In this document: piece by piece, positions 32,013 through 36,280 of the stretch
How the letters are laid out: the number at the start of each line of letters is the position of its first letter
Position numbering within the stretch: position 1 is the stretch's first letter
NCBI GenBank assembly: GCA_021323955.1
Contig: JAJPKC010000492.1
Span: 1-36,280, forward strand
DNA: 36,280 nucleotides
Reading direction: 5' to 3'
From: Oscillatoriales cyanobacterium Centralia_MAG_596
Lineage (GTDB): Bacteria; Cyanobacteriota; Cyanobacteriia; Leptolyngbyales; Leptolyngbyaceae
Notes under the pieces: generated by a model
The model's database searches: none
What the model was told of the DNA's origin: nothing
What the model saw: only the letters and a program-made list of their open reading frames with translations
Made by a program: the position numbers and the translations under genes

Positions 32013-32319
32013 TGGCTGAGCAGTCCAAAACGCTATCCTGCAGGTCGCTTCCCGCCGATGTGAAACGGCGTATAGCGCTAGCGTCGCCATGCCCACAACA
32101 GGCTGTCCGATTTTAGACGACGCTAGAGACTGAAATGCATCATTCGGCGCTCTATTGCCTTCAGCCAGTAAGCGCTAGTAGGACATGCGAGCCTTAATGG
32201 CATCAGTCTTTATCGAAACTGCGACTGAACCAATCGGATCGGCAGCGCCACCTTTCATTCCAAGCAGGGTACTCTAAAGCTGAAGCTCGTATCCCTACGG
32301 CTAGTTCCTTGAGTAGTGA

Positions 32320-32547
32320 TTGATTGTGAAACTTCAAATGCCTTTGCGCCGACGTTTTGGGTGGTTTCCGTTCCGCCTTTCCAGATCACTCATTGCGGTC
32401 TGCTGGCATATGAGTTTCAGTATATTTTGTCTCTGGGTAATTCCAAGCATTCCAGAACGTCCAGACTATTGGGATGAGGCGAGTGTTTTCAGCCTGTGGC
32501 TGCTGGCCCTTTATAGCTGTCTAAAAGTAATGCTGCGGATTTTATAG
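32320..32547 (+). CDS. Possible small membrane protein (weak)
   Basis: 75 aa ORF with hydrophobic stretches in an otherwise gene-poor region; no recognised family. Confidence 0.25.
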   Translation: MIVKLQMPLRRRFGWFPFRLSRSLIAVCWHMSFSIFCLWVIPSIPERPDYWDEASVFSLWLLALYSCLKVMLRIL

Positions 32548-32853
32548 CAATTCCCATTTGAGTGCGGTACATCCCAACGAACGGCGATTCGTCATGGGTC
32601 ATGCGTCAGCCGCCGTGTGTGTATCAATGACCAGTGACCAGTGACAAAACTCCAAGGGACCGTACTTTACTGGAGTAAGAACCGCTATATCACCAATCAG
32701 CGTTTAGCGTTTCTCAGTCCACCAAGGCAACGCTTGTTAGAGTGATGGATGCGATCGCAATGGCCGATCATTAAAACCCCGGCCAATGCCCTTGTGTTGA
32801 TCGCTCCACGGACAGATTCCACCGACAGATTATTTTTGACCCACAAAATAAAA

Positions 32854-32881
32854 CGTCCCCATCACTTAAGTGATGAAGACG
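32854..32881. other. Perfect 16-bp palindrome CATCACTTAAGTGATG within a CGTC...GACG stem
   Basis: cgtc cc CATCACTTAAGTGATG aa gacg; core palindrome at 32860-32875. Confidence 0.7.
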
Positions 32882-33857
32882 CAAGGATTTTGGATTAACA
32901 ATAGACCTGAGGGTAAGGGCCAGTTGTGAAGGTACAATGTCAGACAGTTGGAATTACGATGACTTGTCATCAAGTCTTGACTTAATAACAGGAATTCAAC
33001 CAATTACTGACCGAATTAACGGCACAAGGCATCTATCTAATGGTGGATTAGATTGCAATCGAGCTGACATTCCTGCAGCTTAAAACTGCGTTCGCGAAGC
33101 GTTGATCCAGCGAACCCTTACCTTTCAGGCATCAAACGTGGAGATTCTTCAAGTCTTCTTTAGAAGTGGTTCGGAAGATCTTTTGGCATCCGTCCTATGT
33201 AAGGATTCGTTGATATAAATAGGCCGTTGAAGCTGGGACTACTCATCGACAAGATTTCAGCCAGCACGTGCTCTTCGCATGCAACAAAAACAATGTCTTA
33301 CGGACGATGGTTAGCGGTAAATTAAACGATCCAGCGCTACCCCCAACGGCAGAAATCGACCAGTCATTTTACTCTCGCCACCACATAAATTGCCTGTCAT
33401 TGCCGGAAATGGCGGGACAAGATCAGTGGAGCTATTTTGTCTGTCTCCGGTGATTCTAAACTGCGCTAGTTCAGTTGATAGCGATCGTTTGCTGCATACG
33501 TTTGCTGACAAAAAGTAGTGTCCTTGCAAAGAAGCAGTCACACTGTGAATCGGCTTGTGCGCTATAAAAGCACAAAGCAGGCGTAGGAATATTTAATTTA
33601 TTTTTAGTGCATACAAAATAATAGGACGCGGCTAAAGGTTTTTTGTAGTAATCAGCTAACCCTGGCGATTTTATTTATCCTTTACGCAAGGCTGCTGCTT
33701 GCGATCGCCCCCCAGAATAGTTTCTGGTCAGGTTAAATTGTGCGTTGGGCTGGCATCGATTATTAGTGAAACCGACTCCAACTATAAGAACCGTTATCCT
33801 TTCAGCATTCTAAGTACCTGATATTGTCTCAGTTATTGCATTTAGGAGAAATCAGTA

Positions 33858-35138
33858 ATGTCTCAGCACTATGGAGTGACGTGTCAAGTTTGTGGCACAA
33901 CAATCGAGGATGATGGTTTTGTCCTAGAATGCTCGGCTAAGCACGAAGAAGCGGCGCTGCTAACGGCATCCTACGCCGCCAAAGGCTTTAACCCAGACAG
34001 CTTCTTTGACGGCATTTTTCGTTACCGAAGCTGGCTGCCAATTTGTCAAGATCTATATGGATCGGGAAGAACCATTACCTATCAAAGCCAGAAACTTTGT
34101 CAGTTCCTGGGTTTACCCAATCTCTGGATTGCGTTTAATGGCTATTGGTTAGAACGAGGCGCGACGCTGGAAACCGCTACATTTAAGGAGCTAGAAGCTT
34201 ACGCTGTGCTGGCACGATTACCAAAGCAGTGCAAGGATGTTTTGGTGGTTGCTTCTGCCGGTAATACAGCCGCTGCATTCGCTGCTGTCTGTTCGCAGAA
34301 CCAGATACCCTGTCTGCTGATCGTGCCAGCAAGCGGCCTGACCCGGCTGATGTTCAAAGAAACCCTCAATCCATGTGTAAAAATCGTTTCTCTGGCGGAT
34401 GCCGATTATGATGATGCCATTCAACTGGCCGCTTACGTTGCCCAACTTGATGGTTTCTTTCTAGAGGGTGGTGTAAAAAATATCGGTCGCCGTGATGGCA
34501 TTGGCACCACGATGTTGGCGGCGGTGGAAACGATCGAACAGCTACCAGACTACTACTTTCAAGCGATCGGCAGTGGTGCAGGCGCGATCGCGGTTCATGA
34601 AGCAGCAAAGCGACTGATCGAGGATGGCCGATTTGGTCAGACATTACCGCGCTTGATGCTCAGCCAAAACATCCCCTTCATGCCCATCTATCACGCCTGG
34701 AAATCAGGCCAGCATCAGTTAATTCCCGCAGACCCCAGCGTGAGCAAGCAGCAAGTACAGCAGATTTTTGCGGGCGTGCTGTCCAATCAGCGCCCTCCCT
34801 ATGCCGTCCGGGGAGGCGTGTGGGATGCGTTAACGGAGAGCCAGGGGGACATGTTATCCGCTAGTAATGAAGAAGCCATGGCCGCGACAAAATACTTTGA
34901 AGAGTCTGAAGGTGTCCGCATTGATCCGGCAGCCGGTGTTGCCTTTGCCAGTCTCATCAAAGCCAGCCAGCAGGGGCTGATTGACTCGGATGCACGCGTG
35001 CTGCTCCACATTACCGGTGGTCGCTGTCGAGAGAGCTACTCCAAAATGAGGTTTCTACAAGCTGAACCCACACTCGAACTGACGGCACCCCCGTTTTGTA
35101 CAGAGGAAACGCTAATGAAGCTAGTTGCGTTATTCTAG
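33858..35138 (+). CDS. PLP-dependent cysteate synthase / threonine synthase-like enzyme
   Basis: 426 aa; N-terminal CQVCGTTIEDDGFVLECSAKHEEAALLTASYAAKGF, WIAFNGYWLERGATLETATFKELEAY, VVASAGNTAAAFAAVCSQNQIPCLLIVP, GSGAGAIAVHEAAKRL and ITGGRCRESYSKM. Layout matches the cysteate synthase subgroup of fold-type II PLP enzymes. Confidence 0.8.
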   Translation: MSQHYGVTCQVCGTTIEDDGFVLECSAKHEEAALLTASYAAKGFNPDSFFDGIFRYRSWLPICQDLYGSGRTITYQSQKLCQFLGLPNLWIAFNGYWLERGATLETATFKELEAYAVLARLPKQCKDVLVVASAGNTAAAFAAVCSQNQIPCLLIVPASGLTRLMFKETLNPCVKIVSLADADYDDAIQLAAYVAQLDGFFLEGGVKNIGRRDGIGTTMLAAVETIEQLPDYYFQAIGSGAGAIAVHEAAKRLIEDGRFGQTLPRLMLSQNIPFMPIYHAWKSGQHQLIPADPSVSKQQVQQIFAGVLSNQRPPYAVRGGVWDALTESQGDMLSASNEEAMAATKYFEESEGVRIDPAAGVAFASLIKASQQGLIDSDARVLLHITGGRCRESYSKMRFLQAEPTLELTAPPFCTEETLMKLVALF

Positions 35139-35164
35139 GCGAAGCTGTGTTAAAGCAAGGCTAG

Positions 35165-35749
35165 ATGCTGGCAGAACCGAGCAATATCGTCACGTCCCTG
35201 GGCTATCTGGGTATTTTTCTGTTGATTTTTGTATTTCCTGTGCCGCAAGAGCTTATTTTGCCATTAGCGGGATTCATGTCAGCACAAGGTAAATTTAGCC
35301 TTCCCTATGTCGTGATTGCGGGCGTAATGGGCAGCACGATCGGCTCCTTACCCTGGTACTATGCCGGTCGATATGTTGGAGAGGCGCGCTTGCAGGCATG
35401 GGTAAAACACCGCGCTCGGTGGATCAAGCTTTCTGCTGACGACCTCCATCATGCTGCTAAGTGGTTTAATCGGTACGGCCGCCGCGTGATTCTCCTCAGT
35501 CAGTTTATTCCCGGCATGCGCACTCTGATTGCGCTCCCGGCTGGCGTTAACCGGATGAATCTGGGGCTGTTTCTGCTGTACCTGATTCTCAGCGCGGTGC
35601 TATGGCAGGGGGCACTGGCCTGTACTGGCTATTTTCTGGGAGCACATTATGGGCTGATCAACCAGTATCTGGGGCCGTCATCGCGGCTTTTGGTGCTGGT
35701 CAGTCTGCTGGTATTCGTGGGATGTTGGTTGATCAAACGCAGCCGTTGA
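35165..35749 (+). CDS. DedA family membrane protein
   Basis: 194 aa; GYLGIFLLIFVFPVPQELILPLAGFMSAQGKFSLPYVVIAGVMGSTIGSLPWYYAGRYVGEARL...WFNRYGRRVILLSQFIPGMRTLIALPAGVNRMNLGLFLLY. Confidence 0.93.
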   Translation: MLAEPSNIVTSLGYLGIFLLIFVFPVPQELILPLAGFMSAQGKFSLPYVVIAGVMGSTIGSLPWYYAGRYVGEARLQAWVKHRARWIKLSADDLHHAAKWFNRYGRRVILLSQFIPGMRTLIALPAGVNRMNLGLFLLYLILSAVLWQGALACTGYFLGAHYGLINQYLGPSSRLLVLVSLLVFVGCWLIKRSR

Positions 35750-35753
35750 CCCT

Positions 35754-36280
35754 ATGAGTGAGCTTGTGTTTTGGAGTGCCAGCCAGTTAGCAGCGGCCAT
35801 TCGCGATCGCACGGTATCCTCAATTGAGGTGATCGAGGCCCACTTACAACAGATTGCGCAGCACAATCCCGCCATTAATGCGATCGCGACCTTGCAGGCA
35901 GACCAGGCGCGTGAGCAGGCGCACCAGGCGGATGCGGCGCTGGCACAAGGAGAGTGGTGGGGGCCATTGCATGGGGTTCCTGTGACGTGCAAAGACAATT
36001 TTGAAACGGCAGGGCTACGCACCACCTGTGGCTATCAGCCGCTTTCGGAGTACGTTCCCCAACAGGATGCTACGGTCGTGGCGCGCTTGCGCAATGCAGG
36101 GGCAATTCTGTTGGGAAAGACCAATATGCCACCGCTGGGGACAGGGTTACAAACCAACAATGCCTTGTTTGGCCGCACGAACAATCCCTGGCACCTCGCT
36201 TACACCTGCGGAGGGAGTACCGGGGGAGGTGCCGCAGCGATTGCCGCGGGGTTATCGCCGTTGGAGACTGGCAGCGACAG
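35754..36280 (+). CDS. Amidase signature enzyme (3' end beyond the window)
   Basis: Hand translation: MSELVFWSASQLAAAIRDRTVSSIEVIEAHLQQIAQHNPAINAIATLQ...GPLHGVPVTCKDNFETAGLRTTCGY...ARLRNAGAILLGKTNMPPLG...NPWHLAYTCGGSTGGGAAAIAAGLSPLETGSD. Confidence 0.92.
   Translation, partial: MSELVFWSASQLAAAIRDRTVSSIEVIEAHLQQIAQHNPAINAIATLQADQAREQAHQADAALAQGEWWGPLHGVPVTCKDNFETAGLRTTCGYQPLSEYVPQQDATVVARLRNAGAILLGKTNMPPLGTGLQTNNALFGRTNNPWHLAYTCGGSTGGGAAAIAAGLSPLETGSD

Noticed and set aside
32627-32645. CCAGTGACCAGTGAC repeat as a functional element
   Set aside because: Only a two-copy short repeat; comparable runs are common in cyanobacterial intergenic DNA and no structure supports a function here.
1110-35900. 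Recurrent GCGATCGC octamers as a repeat or CRISPR-like array
   Set aside because: This is the known cyanobacterial HIP1 palindrome, scattered genome-wide and within genes, with no regular spacing.

Overview
The window is cyanobacterial in character: the HIP1-type octamer GCGATCGC is scattered throughout. Positions 1-20751 (minus strand) hold most of an extracellular contractile injection system (eCIS) operon. In transcription order it reads: sheath, tube, a hairpin, a gp26-like zinc-finger baseplate protein, an 813-aa low-complexity protein, a DUF4255/Pvc16-like cap, an AAA+ ATPase, a small 87-aa protein, three tandem DUF4157 (eCIS-core, HELTH motif) proteins, an Afp7-like protein, a short LysM/gpX-like protein, an Afp8-like spike/hub, a gpV-type spike with a repetitive beta-helix-like tail, a gpW/gp25-like baseplate wedge protein, and a baseplate-J-like protein truncated by the window edge. 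The most interesting content is the DUF4157 cassette, which looks like a polymorphic cargo locus. The three proteins share an N-terminal module but carry unrelated C-termini. One has a PI3/4-kinase-like catalytic loop (GQVDRHGGN...GIDHDAAFG). One has a segment resembling plant IQM proteins (HHTTLLNGG...AGE...SGHYRP). One has a short tail I could not assign. Positions 21570-28921 hold a lone IS607-type serine recombinase and a stress/envelope gene set: two GlsB/YeaQ paralogs, an SLC11/NRAMP-related transporter with altered metal-site motifs, DUF1003, a lipoprotein and a repeat protein. Several strong hairpins and direct repeats lie between these genes. Positions 28937-36280 carry an FAD-dependent oxidoreductase, a methyltransferase, a ~1.8-kb gene-poor gap, a cysteate/threonine synthase-like PLP enzyme, a DedA protein and a truncated amidase. 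All family calls come from reading motifs by eye; no database search was run.
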